From contig JADJPZ010000004.1 in the NCBI GenBank assembly GCA_016713025.1, positions 2,976,001 to 3,040,000 on the forward strand: 64,000 nucleotides of DNA. The letters run 5' to 3'. The notes under the pieces were generated by a model, which saw nothing but the letters and a program-made list of their open reading frames with translations, searched no databases and had not been told where the DNA came from. The translations under genes were made by a program, and so were the position numbers. The stretch's first letter is position 1; every line of letters starts with the position of its first letter. This DNA comes from Saprospiraceae bacterium (GTDB lineage: Bacteria; Bacteroidota; Bacteroidia; Chitinophagales; Saprospiraceae). Below, one piece after another: positions 1 through 10,400 of the stretch.

Positions 1-257
1 TTATAAAACCATCAGATCATCATCTCCGTATCCACTTGGACAAAAAACAGAGAGGTGGCAAAGAAGTGACTTTGATACGTGGGTTCAAAGGCAGCGAAGA
101 ATCATTGGAAGATCTTGGAAAAACGCTGAAGTCTAAATGTGGTGTTGGCGGCGGTGTCAAAGATGGTGAAATTTTACTTCAGGGCAACCACAGAGACAAA
201 GTTCTTAAATTACTTCTGGAGATGGGATATAAACAGACAAAAAAAGCCGGAGGTTAA
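1..257 (+). CDS. SUI1/YciH-family translation factor, C-terminal part
   Basis: The frame is open from the left window edge, so the gene starts before the window and only about 84 C-terminal codons are seen. The protein reads RGGKEVTLIRGF, then a glycine-rich CGVGGGVKDGEILLQGN and an RDKVLKLLLEMGY helix. That is the conserved core of the SUI1/eIF1 fold as found in bacterial YciH. The family binds the small ribosomal subunit and affects start-site fidelity; the bacterial role is less certain. The TTG at position 36 is unlikely to be the start, because family-like sequence (LRIHLDK) continues upstream of it. It ends 6 bp before the convergent minus-strand gene. Confidence 0.85.
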   Translation, partial: IKPSDHHLRIHLDKKQRGGKEVTLIRGFKGSEESLEDLGKTLKSKCGVGGGVKDGEILLQGNHRDKVLKLLLEMGYKQTKKAGG

Positions 258-263
258 CTCCAC

Positions 264-518
264 TTAACAGACTACCTGATTGTCTTCGAATGTGTCGGGT
301 ATTGTCTTTTTATCCGCATCCTCATAAAATCTTTCGGCAAAAGTGTGTGAAGACGGATGTCCGTATCGGATGACCATGTACACCATCCAAATGATGCATA
401 CATTCAGTATTGAAAATAATAACAGGATCAGACTCAGATCAGTATCAAATCCACACAAAAATACAAAAAATAGAAAAAGTGATGTTGTAAAAGCAATGAG
501 GAACTGAACGTTTTTCAT
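264..518 (-). CDS. Small two-helix membrane protein, unknown
   Basis: An 84-residue protein with two hydrophobic segments, about residues 5-24 and 28-50, separated by a short acidic turn. A polar, charged tail of about 30 residues follows. No family is recognised. It converges on the SUI1-type gene with almost no gap and is followed upstream by a 177 bp AT-rich spacer before gldC. The hydrophobic pattern and clean start favour a real gene, but no function can be assigned. Confidence 0.55.
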   Translation of the reverse strand: MKNVQFLIAFTTSLFLFFVFLCGFDTDLSLILLLFSILNVCIIWMVYMVIRYGHPSSHTFAERFYEDADKKTIPDTFEDNQVVC

Positions 519-695
519 CTGTTTATTTTTATTTGTTTTTTAATGGTCAGATGGAATCTTTGATAAAAAATAATCATTGTGGTTTGTATAAAATAAACCC
601 CGATTATTTTTTATGTCGATTTCATGATTGTAAACCTTTGATCATCAGGCAAACAATGATATTTTTAAAAGGTTTTTAAAAAGACGATCCAAAAA

Positions 696-1061
696 TTAGG
701 TGGTCTCATCCACATCTTGTAAGATGCCGGTTTCTTTTCCAAAATAATCCACAAACATCTGCATTTCACTTGCCAGTTTATTGTTGCCGGTTGCTCTGAA
801 ATAGGTATCAGCGAGTGATTTCAGGTGCTGAAAAACGAACCTGTCCATCTCCACCACCTGCATCTCCGTTGTCCATAAATCAATCTTGAATGTATCCTTA
901 TATTCTTTGTCAAACAGCGCAAGCATCATGGCTTTGCATTCAATAAAGTTTTGGCCTTCAGGATTGTCATCACTTTTCCAGTGAATAGATTCAGGGTGTT
1001 TGTCTTCGTTCAGCCCGATTTCAATTTCTATTTTTGATTTTTTTACTATCTGCTTTTTCAA
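696..1061 (-). CDS. gldC: Gliding motility protein GldC
   Basis: The 121-residue protein carries the GldC signatures: IEIEIGLNEDKHPESIHW near the N-terminus, a central FKIDLWTTEMQVVEMDRFVFQ, and SLADTYFRATG towards the C-terminus. Its length matches the family. GldC is a small cytoplasmic protein of Bacteroidota linked to gliding motility and the type IX secretion machinery, where it supports GldB and the lipoprotein components. Its presence agrees with the type IX sorting domains found elsewhere in the window. It stands alone here, as gldC often does. Confidence 0.88.
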   Translation of the reverse strand: MKKQIVKKSKIEIEIGLNEDKHPESIHWKSDDNPEGQNFIECKAMMLALFDKEYKDTFKIDLWTTEMQVVEMDRFVFQHLKSLADTYFRATGNNKLASEMQMFVDYFGKETGILQDVDETT

Positions 1062-1131
1062 TTGTGTATATTTTTTATTCTTTCAGATAAATAATTTGGT
1101 GTGGAAAGAAGGCTGAAAATGAATTACTTAT

Positions 1132-1809
1132 CTAAACACCCGCAAAACTCTTCGCCATAAATTCCAACCTGTCAGATTCATAGATACTTTTGCCGGGAAT
1201 ACCTTTCTGACTGATTTTCAGCATCGCTTCAGCTACATCTGATGCAGTGATTGGTTTATATTTTTTTAACGGACCAATTAATAATCCTGAAAAGATATCA
1301 GAGAATTTTGTGGCCATTTTTTCACCAAATCTGCTTTCCTTCCTGTCGCCTAATAAAAGTGACGGTCTGATAATAGATAAACTATTGAAGCCCAGCTTAG
1401 CCAGAGCATTTTCAACCTTACCCTTCACTTTTGAGTAATAAATCAAAGATTTTTTATCTGCCCCCATGGAAGAAATCAACAATACTTGCTTCACTCCGTT
1501 TGCCTTAGCTATGGTAGCAACATTTATAGTATAGGTAAAATCTACTTTATAAAAAGCTTCTTTGCTGCCCGCCTTTGCCATCGTAGTACCCAAACAAAGA
1601 TATAGATCATCACCTTTTATCTGATCAGATATTTTTTCCAAATGATCAAAATCAACGATTATCTGTTCAAGTAACGGGTGAGAAATTTTTAAAGGTTTCC
1701 TAACAAAAGCCTTTACATTGTGATAAAAGCCGGAATCAAGAAGCTTTTTTAATAATTCAGATCCGGTAAGACCGGTACTACCAAATATTAAAGCGGATCT
1801 TTGGGTCAT
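1132..1809 (-). CDS. NAD(P)-binding oxidoreductase (HTATIP2/TIP30-like)
   Basis: A 225-residue Rossmann-fold protein. The dinucleotide-binding loop ALIFGSTGLTGSELL lies at residues 7-21, followed by DLYLCLGTTMAKAGS and VLLISSMGADKKSLIYYSKVKGKVE. The last stretch holds the YxxxK-type pair of extended SDR/NmrA-like proteins. The overall pattern fits small NAD(P)H-binding proteins of the HTATIP2 group, whose substrates are mostly unknown. Its ATG overlaps the stop of the upstream PLP-enzyme gene by four bases (ATGA), so the two are probably co-transcribed and translationally coupled. Confidence 0.75.
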   Translation of the reverse strand: MTQRSALIFGSTGLTGSELLKKLLDSGFYHNVKAFVRKPLKISHPLLEQIIVDFDHLEKISDQIKGDDLYLCLGTTMAKAGSKEAFYKVDFTYTINVATIAKANGVKQVLLISSMGADKKSLIYYSKVKGKVENALAKLGFNSLSIIRPSLLLGDRKESRFGEKMATKFSDIFSGLLIGPLKKYKPITASDVAEAMLKISQKGIPGKSIYESDRLEFMAKSFAGV

Positions 1810-3002
1810 TTCATTGCATTTTCAAGATCGTGAATAATATCTTCAGCATCTTCAATACCTACGGAAAGTCTGATGAGTCCATCAGTGATGCCATTGGTCT
1901 CCCGTTGCGCTTTGTCTACATTGAGATGTGAACTGGTGGCAGGATGCAGCACCAGTGTATCCACATCACCCAATGTAGGTGCCATCGCGCAAAACTGCAT
2001 TTTGTTGATCATTGCCAATACTTGAGACAGAGTGCCATCCACTTCAAAACTGAGCATACCGCCAAATTGCTTCATTTGTCTTGAAGCTACTTCGTGGTAA
2101 GGATGATCAGGAAGCCCGTTATAATTTACTTTTTTGACACGTGGATGATTGCTTAGATAGGTGGCGACATTCATAGCATTTTCAGAGTGTTTTTTCATCC
2201 TTAGTGCCAGTGTCTTAAGACCGTTGTTGATCAGCCATGCATCCCATGCATTGCACGTGCTTCCCAAAAGTTTTAGTGTTGTCCAAACCTGTTTTTTATA
2301 TTTTTCATCATGCCCTATGATCACACCGGAAATAGAGTTGCCATGACCATTGAGATATTTTGTGGTCGAATGAATCACAAAGTCGATACCCAAAGCCAGT
2401 GGTTGCTGGATGACAGGAGTACAAAACGTATTGTCCACACAAGTGATGACGCCATACTTCCTGGCAAGTCGAGCTATCTGCACCATATCGATGCACTTCA
2501 TGGTAGGGTTGGCAGGCGTCTCAAGATAGAGTAATTTAATATTTCTGTTGGTTTGCAACAAATACTCCACCTGATCGATGACGGTCAAATCCGTAAAAAT
2601 GGTCTTTATCCCGCTATTGGCTATCACTTTCAATAATAGTTCAGTGGTACCTCCGTACAGGTCACCTTGAGTAAGGATGGTTTCGCCGGATTTAACCAAT
2701 GAAAGTATCACCGTAGAAATCGCCGACATCCCACTACTCGTGAGGTAACCATAAGCATTCAAACCTGTTCCAAAGGCTTCCAGGTCAGCTAATTTCTGAC
2801 TCACTGTGTCGATAGTTGGATTGCCGTACCTGCTATATACATGTCCGGAAGTTTTTCCTGTAAATATGTCAATACCCTGTTCCATGTTTTCAAACTCAAA
2901 TGAGGATGTAGCATAAATTGGCAACTGATGTGGTTGTGTGGTACGTTTTTCTTTGATCTCCTTGACGCACATGGAGTCAATGCTTATTTTTGGGCTGCTC
3001 AT
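1806..3002 (-). CDS. Cys/Met-metabolism PLP enzyme (cystathionine gamma-synthase / methionine gamma-lyase type)
   Basis: About 398 residues. The PLP lysine sits in IHSTTKYLNGHGN. Other family marks are YATSSFEFEN near the start, YSRYGNPT, SSGMSAIST, LYLETPANPTMKCID, CVDNTFCTP and the C-terminal RLSVGIEDAEDII. These define the Cys/Met metabolism PLP-dependent family, which interconverts or lyses cystathionine, homocysteine and methionine. Which reaction this one carries out cannot be told by eye. I place the start at the ATG giving MSSPKIS; a longer in-frame start nine codons upstream is possible. It overlaps the following oxidoreductase gene by 4 bp. Confidence 0.88.
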   Translation of the reverse strand: MSSPKISIDSMCVKEIKEKRTTQPHQLPIYATSSFEFENMEQGIDIFTGKTSGHVYSRYGNPTIDTVSQKLADLEAFGTGLNAYGYLTSSGMSAISTVILSLVKSGETILTQGDLYGGTTELLLKVIANSGIKTIFTDLTVIDQVEYLLQTNRNIKLLYLETPANPTMKCIDMVQIARLARKYGVITCVDNTFCTPVIQQPLALGIDFVIHSTTKYLNGHGNSISGVIIGHDEKYKKQVWTTLKLLGSTCNAWDAWLINNGLKTLALRMKKHSENAMNVATYLSNHPRVKKVNYNGLPDHPYHEVASRQMKQFGGMLSFEVDGTLSQVLAMINKMQFCAMAPTLGDVDTLVLHPATSSHLNVDKAQRETNGITDGLIRLSVGIEDAEDIIHDLENAMK

Positions 3003-3227
3003 CTTACAAAATTTTATAAACAAAGACAAAGGTAAGCATTATAAACTGAGTGTTAAAAATATTATTGTAAAAGGTAAGTATGTTGTGATGATTCTGGGAT
3101 ATGGTGAAAAACAATCATTTAATAGTAGCATAGCCACAACGAATTTGAAATTATTCTTATAATATTTCCCTATTTATACTAATTTTGTACCTATCCCTGC
3201 TGAACAATGATTAATGTAGTTGTCTAA

Positions 3228-3788
3228 ATGCAAAGAGAAAACAAAAAGCATATAGAAGATCTAAAAAATGGCGATGTAAAAGCCTTCAAGTTGGTTTTTG
3301 ATTTATATCATTCAACAGTATATGGCGTCTGCAAAAAAATGACGAGTGATACCTTTTATGCTCAGGAGATTACATCTCAAGTCTTTGTGACTCTGTGGAA
3401 AAAAAGAGAAATATTAAATCCTGACTACCCAATACTCAATTTAATTATAAAGATTACTAAAGATTTAGTCGCTAATCATTTCAATAAAACCATCAGAGAA
3501 AAGTCAAATCTTGACAAATATCTGAAAGAAAGCTCAGACTTCGCTCATTCATCCGATGAGTCAAATTTTATTTTTGATATTTATCTCGACATCGTGGAAC
3601 ATGCGATTCAAAAATTACCTGAAAAAAGAAAAGAAGTTTTTCAGCTATATTTTTACCAGCATTACACTTATTCTGAAATCGCTCAACAAATAGATATAGA
3701 AGAATCAACCGCAAGAGTACATGTCTTCAAAGCCCTTGAATATTTGAGAAATTATATTTTGACCCATCCTGACTTTGGGGAAACTTAA
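3228..3788 (+). CDS. ECF RNA polymerase sigma factor
   Basis: A 186-residue sigma-70 family protein of the extracytoplasmic type. Region 2 is visible at about residues 22-95 (FDLYHSTVYGVCKKMTS..AQEITSQVFVTLWKKR). Region 4 covers about residues 125-180 (IQKLPEKRKEVFQLYF..YTYSEIAQQIDIEESTARVHVFKALEYLR), a helix-turn-helix that reads the -35 element. Bacteroidota often pair such factors with a FecR anti-sigma and a SusC/SusD system. Here the FecR-SusC-SusD operon lies just beyond, on the opposite strand and converging, so this is the natural candidate partner (inference). Confidence 0.88.
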   Translation: MQRENKKHIEDLKNGDVKAFKLVFDLYHSTVYGVCKKMTSDTFYAQEITSQVFVTLWKKREILNPDYPILNLIIKITKDLVANHFNKTIREKSNLDKYLKESSDFAHSSDESNFIFDIYLDIVEHAIQKLPEKRKEVFQLYFYQHYTYSEIAQQIDIEESTARVHVFKALEYLRNYILTHPDFGET

Positions 3789-3807
3789 AGTATAATGAAA
3801 ACCGTAA

Positions 3808-5196
3808 TTATTTAATCGATTTTACATTATTTAACAGTTGGTTTAAAATACTTTTTAAGTTGCTGTCCGAAGGCTTTGGCGCGATATTGTTAATAATGTT
3901 TCCATCAGTATCCACAAGGATAGATCTGGGAATAAGACTGACACCATACGCTTTCATGAAGTCTGAATCAAGTGCATTATCAGAAATTAAATGTGTGCCA
4001 CCAACATTGTATACAGGAACCATTTTTTTCCATTTTGCATAATCCTTTTTATCGTCCACAGAAATGACCACAAAAGCTATATTCTTACCTTCATACTCTT
4101 TGATCAATTCTTTTAAAGCCGGCATTTGTTTGATGCAAGGCCCGCACCAGGTAGCCCAAATATCAATATAGACAATTTTACCCTTAAAATCTGACAGCGA
4201 AACCTTGGTTCCATCGTAGCTTTCGTACTCAAACCCTATAGATTTGGTGCCCGAAGAAGTATTTTGAGCTGTTTGCAATCTTCCTTTTAGTTTATCTTTC
4301 ATTTCCTCAGATACAAGCATTGCCATTATTTTTTCATAATCTGCATAATAATTTGCATTTTTATTACTTACATTATTAAACAGCATACTGATAATAGATT
4401 CTTTGATGTATATACTCTGTATATCCTTTGTAGCATTTCTGACAAATTCAATGTTGGTGAGTGTAGAGTCTGCATCCAAAGCCGCTTTTAGCCTGAGTCG
4501 GTAATTTTCGATCACTAAAACCCTGAAGTTTTTATCATGAAGAAACAATTCCTGATCATCGAGTTTTATCTTTAGTATAGGATCATAATAATCCAAAGGC
4601 AAAACAGGATGCTCTTTCAAATGATAATGATTAAATTTATCATAATTATTATGAATCAGAAGGTAATCCGTTTCTATAACCTTGTCCATAAGATTTTTAT
4701 CTGTTTCGCTCAAAGCTGACTCCTTCAATATGGATAAATATGCCACTTTATTAGATGCGTTTTTTTTCAAAAATTCATCTAATGGCACTACGAAGAACTC
4801 TTTGGCATCACCAACTAATTTCGCTTTATTTTTTCCTAATGCAACAGCAAAATTATTGATTTCACTTCCTTTACCTTCATAACGAATTGTTTTATGAAAA
4901 TCTTTGGCATCCAAATACAGTTGAATATCATATCCGTCTTTCAAGTGTATCTGACTAAAAGATTTTCCTATACTGAAGTAATAACTGGCGTCTTCTTTCA
5001 GATTCAAAGTATCTCTAAAATTTCCTTCGGCATCAATGGATATCTTTTTCTCAAAACTAAGTTCAATGTGCGAGAGTTTCAGGAATTTTTCTTCTGTATT
5101 ACTAATTTTGCCTGAAAAAATGACGGACTTCATCTGGCATAATACCGAGAAATTAAAAGCCAGCATTAAGGAAAATAGTGTGATGAGTTTCAACAT
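3808..5196 (-). CDS. TlpA-like thioredoxin-fold lipoprotein/periplasmic protein with DUF4369-type N-terminus
   Basis: A 462-residue exported protein with an N-terminal hydrophobic signal (residues 1-20). A beta-rich domain follows at about residues 24-115, of the kind found before thioredoxin domains in Bacteroidota. A mainly helical middle leads to a C-terminal TlpA/AhpC-TSA domain (about 315-455) with the redox motif WCGPC near residue 350 and the cis-Pro loop SLIPRSILVD. Such proteins reduce or isomerise disulfides in the periplasm. It is the last gene of the minus-strand SusC/SusD group, so it may help fold envelope proteins of that uptake system (inference). Confidence 0.82.
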   Translation of the reverse strand: MLKLITLFSLMLAFNFSVLCQMKSVIFSGKISNTEEKFLKLSHIELSFEKKISIDAEGNFRDTLNLKEDASYYFSIGKSFSQIHLKDGYDIQLYLDAKDFHKTIRYEGKGSEINNFAVALGKNKAKLVGDAKEFFVVPLDEFLKKNASNKVAYLSILKESALSETDKNLMDKVIETDYLLIHNNYDKFNHYHLKEHPVLPLDYYDPILKIKLDDQELFLHDKNFRVLVIENYRLRLKAALDADSTLTNIEFVRNATKDIQSIYIKESIISMLFNNVSNKNANYYADYEKIMAMLVSEEMKDKLKGRLQTAQNTSSGTKSIGFEYESYDGTKVSLSDFKGKIVYIDIWATWCGPCIKQMPALKELIKEYEGKNIAFVVISVDDKKDYAKWKKMVPVYNVGGTHLISDNALDSDFMKAYGVSLIPRSILVDTDGNIINNIAPKPSDSNLKSILNQLLNNVKSIK

Positions 5197-5289
5197 TATA
5201 ATTTTAATTTTCTTTATTTTTTAAATATAACAAATCTATGTAAACGCTTCAATGTAAAAAAGTTGTGATTTGATTCAATTCAGTTTAAA

Positions 5290-5844
5290 TTATTTATGAT
5301 ATTTGCTTATAAAGTTTTTGAAATACGCAATTTTTGCTGCGTCCGTGACCAATTCATAGGTGACTTCATCTGTCCGATCCTGCAATACTTCACCTGTGAG
5401 TAAGTTTCTTCTAATGATATGATACCTACTGAAAACCATCTGATTAGGCGTTTGGCTTTTTAGGGTCAGGCCAGGAATAATATTGGTAATGGCAGGAGCC
5501 GGATTAGGTATCTTTAAAACATTTCCTTCGATTTTATAAAAACTCACCAATGAATCAGCCCGTGGTTTTAGATCTAATTTGCTGAAATCAAAGGTATTTG
5601 CAAATGTGAGTCTGTAGAAAGCATTAGGCTCTACAAACAGATGGTAAAGGTCTGCTGTAGCATTGGCGGTATTTGATGTAAAAGTTGTGTCGTTTTTGAC
5701 TTGCCAAAAACCAGCAGCACTAAATGTCGGAGACAAATCTTCCTCCTCTGTACAGGATATCAGCCCTGCTGAAATGGCTATAACCACTATAATAAGTAAA
5801 ACAACAGGCTTTTTAATATTTTGAATTATTTTGATATTGTTCAT
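5290..5844 (-). CDS. Lipoprotein encoded downstream of SusD
   Basis: A 184-residue protein with a hydrophobic signal and a lipobox-like GLISC at about residues 27-31, so it is probably anchored in the outer membrane. The remainder is beta-rich with no family I recognise. The motif FSAAGFWQVKNDTTFTSN suggests a small beta-sandwich. It lies 33 bp downstream of the susD-like gene and is presumably in the same operon, where accessory lipoproteins often help bind the substrate. The substrate is unknown. Confidence 0.7.
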   Translation of the reverse strand: MNNIKIIQNIKKPVVLLIIVVIAISAGLISCTEEEDLSPTFSAAGFWQVKNDTTFTSNTANATADLYHLFVEPNAFYRLTFANTFDFSKLDLKPRADSLVSFYKIEGNVLKIPNPAPAITNIIPGLTLKSQTPNQMVFSRYHIIRRNLLTGEVLQDRTDEVTYELVTDAAKIAYFKNFISKYHK

Positions 5845-5877
5845 TTTTATAAACTTTTATGATCATTATTGAATGTA

Positions 5878-7458
5878 TTATTGTCTTGTGATTCCTCCGT
5901 ATTCATTTTGCTGCCACCCTAAGAAGTCCACCTCTCGTTGAATGATAGGAAGTGCATAAGTCGGTGCATTGGGCGCTAATTTAAAGGTAAAAACTTGTGA
6001 ATTGAAATCAAGAGGATCCAACCTTCCTCTTTTTGTAACAGTAATGTTGGCATTATCCAACGCATTATACCTCTTGAGATCGTGCCATCTCATGATCATA
6101 GCTATCTCTCTTCTGCGTTCTGCTTTGACTGCATCTAGAGTACCATTAATATTGTCAACATAATTAGCCGGAAATCTTCTTTTTCTGAGCTCCTTTAGAA
6201 TAATGCTGGCATTCTCTCCATCTCCGGCACTTCTTGCTCTGCATTCTGCCATAATCAACATTATCTCCGGTACAGTAACACTTAATATATAGCCACTAAA
6301 TGTAGTACTTGTGGCATTTTTCAGATAATTCTTTGAGATCAGCTGATCTTTAAATCTTGGTCTCAGGAATGTTGCATTTATATTAGCGTTATTATCATAA
6401 TATACTTTTTTACGCAAATCTGTTGTTTCATAACTTTCATACAATTCTTTAGTAGGTATCATTCTGGTTTGTGCTGAAGCCTGACCAACAAATCTGAAAA
6501 AAGACTCCTTATACCACAAGTTACTATTGCTGGTCGGATCATTAGCATTCTGATCTGCAGCAATGGCAGGATACGAAGGTGTGGCAGAATACATCACACC
6601 GTTAAAAGTTTCATTCTGAACAGTTAAATTTCTTTGTGCAAAAAGTGTTTGATTATTGAGATCATATAAAAACTTATTAGAATTGTAGGCAGATTTAGCA
6701 TTATTGAACGCTTTTGAGTAGTCACCCAAATACAGATACACCCTTGCTAATAAAGATTCTGTGGCGGGGACTGTGATTCTCCATGGTATATTTGTGTTAA
6801 GTGTCACAGCTCCTGCATCTTTTAGTTCTGATTTTGCTTCTTCCAGATCTTTAAGGATATTGTCAAAAGTAAACTTTACTGTATTTCTTGTTTCAACTCC
6901 AGACTCAATTGTACTTATTGAATTTCTGTAACCGATGCCCGGCGTATTTCCACCATTGAGAGAAGGATGTGCGCAGTATTCTACAGCCAAAAGAAAGTGA
7001 TACAAGGCTCTAAAAAACTTAGCCTCAGCTTTGATCTTTATTTTAAGATTCGCATCGCCTACGACCTCAGGATTATCGATAGTATTTATAATTTGGTTGA
7101 ACATATACATGTAATTGTAAGTGGACAGAAAAGGGACAAAACCTGTACTTCCACCTCCTTGTGATTGAAAATAGGATTCATTCCACGTACTATATGACTC
7201 CCATCTTTGGATATCAGTTAGATTGTTAGCTGGAATATTGTTTTGTAATTCGGGCACAAATTCACAATCATCTGATGCTACAATGGCATTTGCCCATTCC
7301 ACTCTGTTTCTGGTAACCCGTATATTATTGAGCAATACGTCATATTGTGATCCATCATTAAAAGTAGCAATACCACCCTCTTCTGGTGTGATATCTAAAT
7401 AATCCTGACAGCCTGCTGTTGAGATTATTAGTATTATCATTAGTATTTTATTTTTCAT
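5878..7458 (-). CDS. SusD/RagB-family nutrient-binding outer membrane lipoprotein
   Basis: 526 residues with a lipoprotein signal ending in the lipobox STAGC, followed by QDYLDITPEEG, the usual SusD opening. TPR-like helices follow (KIKAEAKFFRALYHFLLAVEYC). The C-terminal region carries PEIMLIMAECRARSG-like and RRREIAMIMRWHDLKRYN motifs, typical of the SusD/RagB family. SusD proteins cap a SusC TonB-dependent channel at the cell surface and deliver oligomeric substrates to it. The gene begins 32 bp after the susC-like gene, the standard arrangement. Confidence 0.92.
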   Translation of the reverse strand: MKNKILMIILIISTAGCQDYLDITPEEGGIATFNDGSQYDVLLNNIRVTRNRVEWANAIVASDDCEFVPELQNNIPANNLTDIQRWESYSTWNESYFQSQGGGSTGFVPFLSTYNYMYMFNQIINTIDNPEVVGDANLKIKIKAEAKFFRALYHFLLAVEYCAHPSLNGGNTPGIGYRNSISTIESGVETRNTVKFTFDNILKDLEEAKSELKDAGAVTLNTNIPWRITVPATESLLARVYLYLGDYSKAFNNAKSAYNSNKFLYDLNNQTLFAQRNLTVQNETFNGVMYSATPSYPAIAADQNANDPTSNSNLWYKESFFRFVGQASAQTRMIPTKELYESYETTDLRKKVYYDNNANINATFLRPRFKDQLISKNYLKNATSTTFSGYILSVTVPEIMLIMAECRARSAGDGENASIILKELRKRRFPANYVDNINGTLDAVKAERRREIAMIMRWHDLKRYNALDNANITVTKRGRLDPLDFNSQVFTFKLAPNAPTYALPIIQREVDFLGWQQNEYGGITRQ

Positions 7459-7490
7459 TTCTAAATTATTATTTAAGGTTGATAGATTAT

Positions 7491-10400
7491 TTAGAATCCT
7501 ACTCTGGCTCCAAAAGTGAATGTTCTGATAGGCTTGATAGATCCGGGTAAAAATCCGGGATCATATCCACCTTTATTATTGGTCCATAACAAACCAAGAT
7601 TTCTCACTTGAGTGTATAATGTTAAATTGTTAAATACATTTCGGATCTTACCCAAATCTTTTTTAGTAAATTCATAACCGATGTACAATTCGTCCCATCG
7701 CAATGCTGATGCATTGTCAATCGTATTTAATGAATTAAATGAATACATAGTATTTCCAGTATTTACCATCAACCGGTTATCCAATGTGGGGTAAAGAATC
7801 CCTAACTGATCAGATGCCACTAAGGATGAAGTTGTAATAATTTGATCCCAGGCCGACTGTGGAAAATTTTTGGAGAGATGAGATGAAGTAAAATTCGGTC
7901 CATTAGTTATATTTCTGATTTTATGTCCAAATCTACCTGTCATTACAGACATAAGAGTAAACCCCTTCCAATAAAATGAATTAGTAAATCCAAGAGTAGA
8001 AGGTGGTGTGGATCTTCCTCCATAATAAAGTCTTGGGTCATCAATGATTTTTACACCTGGCATAGGCGTACCCAAGGCAGTGATACCTGTAAATGAATTG
8101 CTGGCATTATTTAAAGTAACCAATTCTCCCGTTTTAGTCTCCTGGATGAAAAAACCTTCTTTTGTAACCCCTGCTAATTTTATTCCCATGATTCTATCTG
8201 TGGGCAAACCTTCTATAAACTGTGTAAAACCTGTATATTGAGATAATTGAGGACTGATAAAATTGAAATTTAAAATCTTGTTGTAGTTATAGTCCGCATT
8301 TATACTACCAGACCAAGTCAGATCGTTTGCAATTTTCAAGGATGATCCTAAACTTAACTCAATTCCTCTATTCAATACTTCAGCTGCATTGAGGGTAAGT
8401 TGTGTGACAGACCATAATACATTCGAAGTTTGGACATTTGAAATCAGATCCTTTGAATGTCTGTTGTACACATCAATGCTTCCAAACAATTTAGAATTGA
8501 AAAGTGAAAAATCAACTCCAAAATTTGTAGAATAAGTTTTTTCCCAGGTAAGCTCGTCATTGATTCTGCCAGAAACATCCCCACTTGGCAAATTGCCCGT
8601 TTCTCCGGTAGGTGCAATCGTGGCAAACACTGAAAATGGCAGCAAATTGTATTTGCCTGCCGCATTTCCTGTAGCGCCATATGTGATTCTTGCAGCCAGC
8701 CTGTCAAAAGTTTTATTATTTTTCATAAAGTTTTCCTGTAAAACATTCCATCTCAGGCCAGCGGAGAAAAATGGTGAAAACCTATCACGATTGGTTTTTG
8801 AAATAAAGTTTGATGCATCTGTTCTAATACTTGCACTAACCGTATATTTTCTGTCAAGAGTATAAGATCCACTGAAAAAAGCAGCCACATATCTTTCATT
8901 CTGAATAAATGCTTGTCTTGAAAATTCTATTGGAGAAATTTGTGATCTGCCACTTTCATAAGTTAAATTAGTTGCAGGGAAACTTTGATTGAATATACTA
9001 TTGTGTGCAAATGTGTAGTTGTAATAGGCGTAGTTCAAATTTTTGCTGCTATAACCGTATTTTACGTCCTGAGCATTAATACGATCTGTCCCCTTTATTA
9101 TTTCTCCACCAAATAATAAAGCAACCTCGTGCCTGTTGTTAATTGTTTTGTTATAATCGGCCTGAATTCTTCCTTTATAAGAATTTCTAAGGTTTCCACC
9201 TGTATAATTATATACCCCACCAGCGGGAAATTGAGCCACATATCTTTTACTTACTGTATCCAATACTGATGTTATGTTTTGCAAATCTCTGACTGCAAAA
9301 CTATTAGGGTCATAAATATCCCTTCTGTCACTTCTGTATTGTTCATACTGGAACATAGGCCTTATTTTTAGTCCTTTCCCCACATTTATTTCCAGCTCAT
9401 TCTGGATTCTAAGATCTAAGGCTGTAGAAAGGTTATCCCTTAAATATGATTCCTCAAGAAGATTGTACCTTGTGCTATATGGCAATCTGGATTCTTCTGC
9501 AACGGCTCTTGGTACAAAATATTTGTCACTCTGATTTACAAAATTTCCATTGCCATCAAGTATTCTCGTAAAGGGAGAATAAATACTCTTTGCATGGGTC
9601 AAGTTTACCCCATTATTTTTGGCAGATAAATATGTAAGGTTTGTATTAATGTTATATGTCAAAACCGGCGAAATCTTGTATGAATTTCCAAAATTTAATA
9701 ATATCTTGTCATTAATATTTCTTTGAATATGGCTTTTATTGCCGTCATACAAGAGCGATAATTTATAGCTGTTTTTATCGCTGGCACCAGAAATAATAAT
9801 ATTGTGCTGCTGTGTAAATGGTTTCTGCAATACATATTTATCAAAATCATCCTTATAGCCAGCACTAAGCCTTTGTGCTCTTCGATTATTAAAATCCTGA
9901 TCTGAAAGAAGGCCTTTTTCTTTATCAAAGATCATTGTAAAATAATCAGATGTCCCTCCTTGAAAGGTCAAATTATTATAAGGATTTACAATTGATGTGG
10001 TATTTTTAAAAGTATTGTAAAAATAATCACTGTACTCTATTTGAGTTTTTGAATCAATTATATCCATATAATTTCTTATATCCATGTCATCACCAAAACT
10101 CAAAAATGTATTATAACTTAAATTTATTTTATCCTTTCTGGTATCTTTTTTAGTTGTGATGACTATGACGCCATTGGCAGCTCGTGCTCCGTAAATCGAT
10201 GATGCTGCTGCATCTTTGAGTACATCGACAGATTTGATATCATTGGGGTTTAAGGTCTCAAAACCGCCATCTATCGGAAATCCATCAACCACCAAAAGCG
10301 GCAATCTGTCTCCTTGAATATTAGAGAGTGAGCTTCTTCCTCTGATGATAAAGCCTAGAGTTGGATCTGATACCAATCCTGCAATCTGACCATTTAAAGC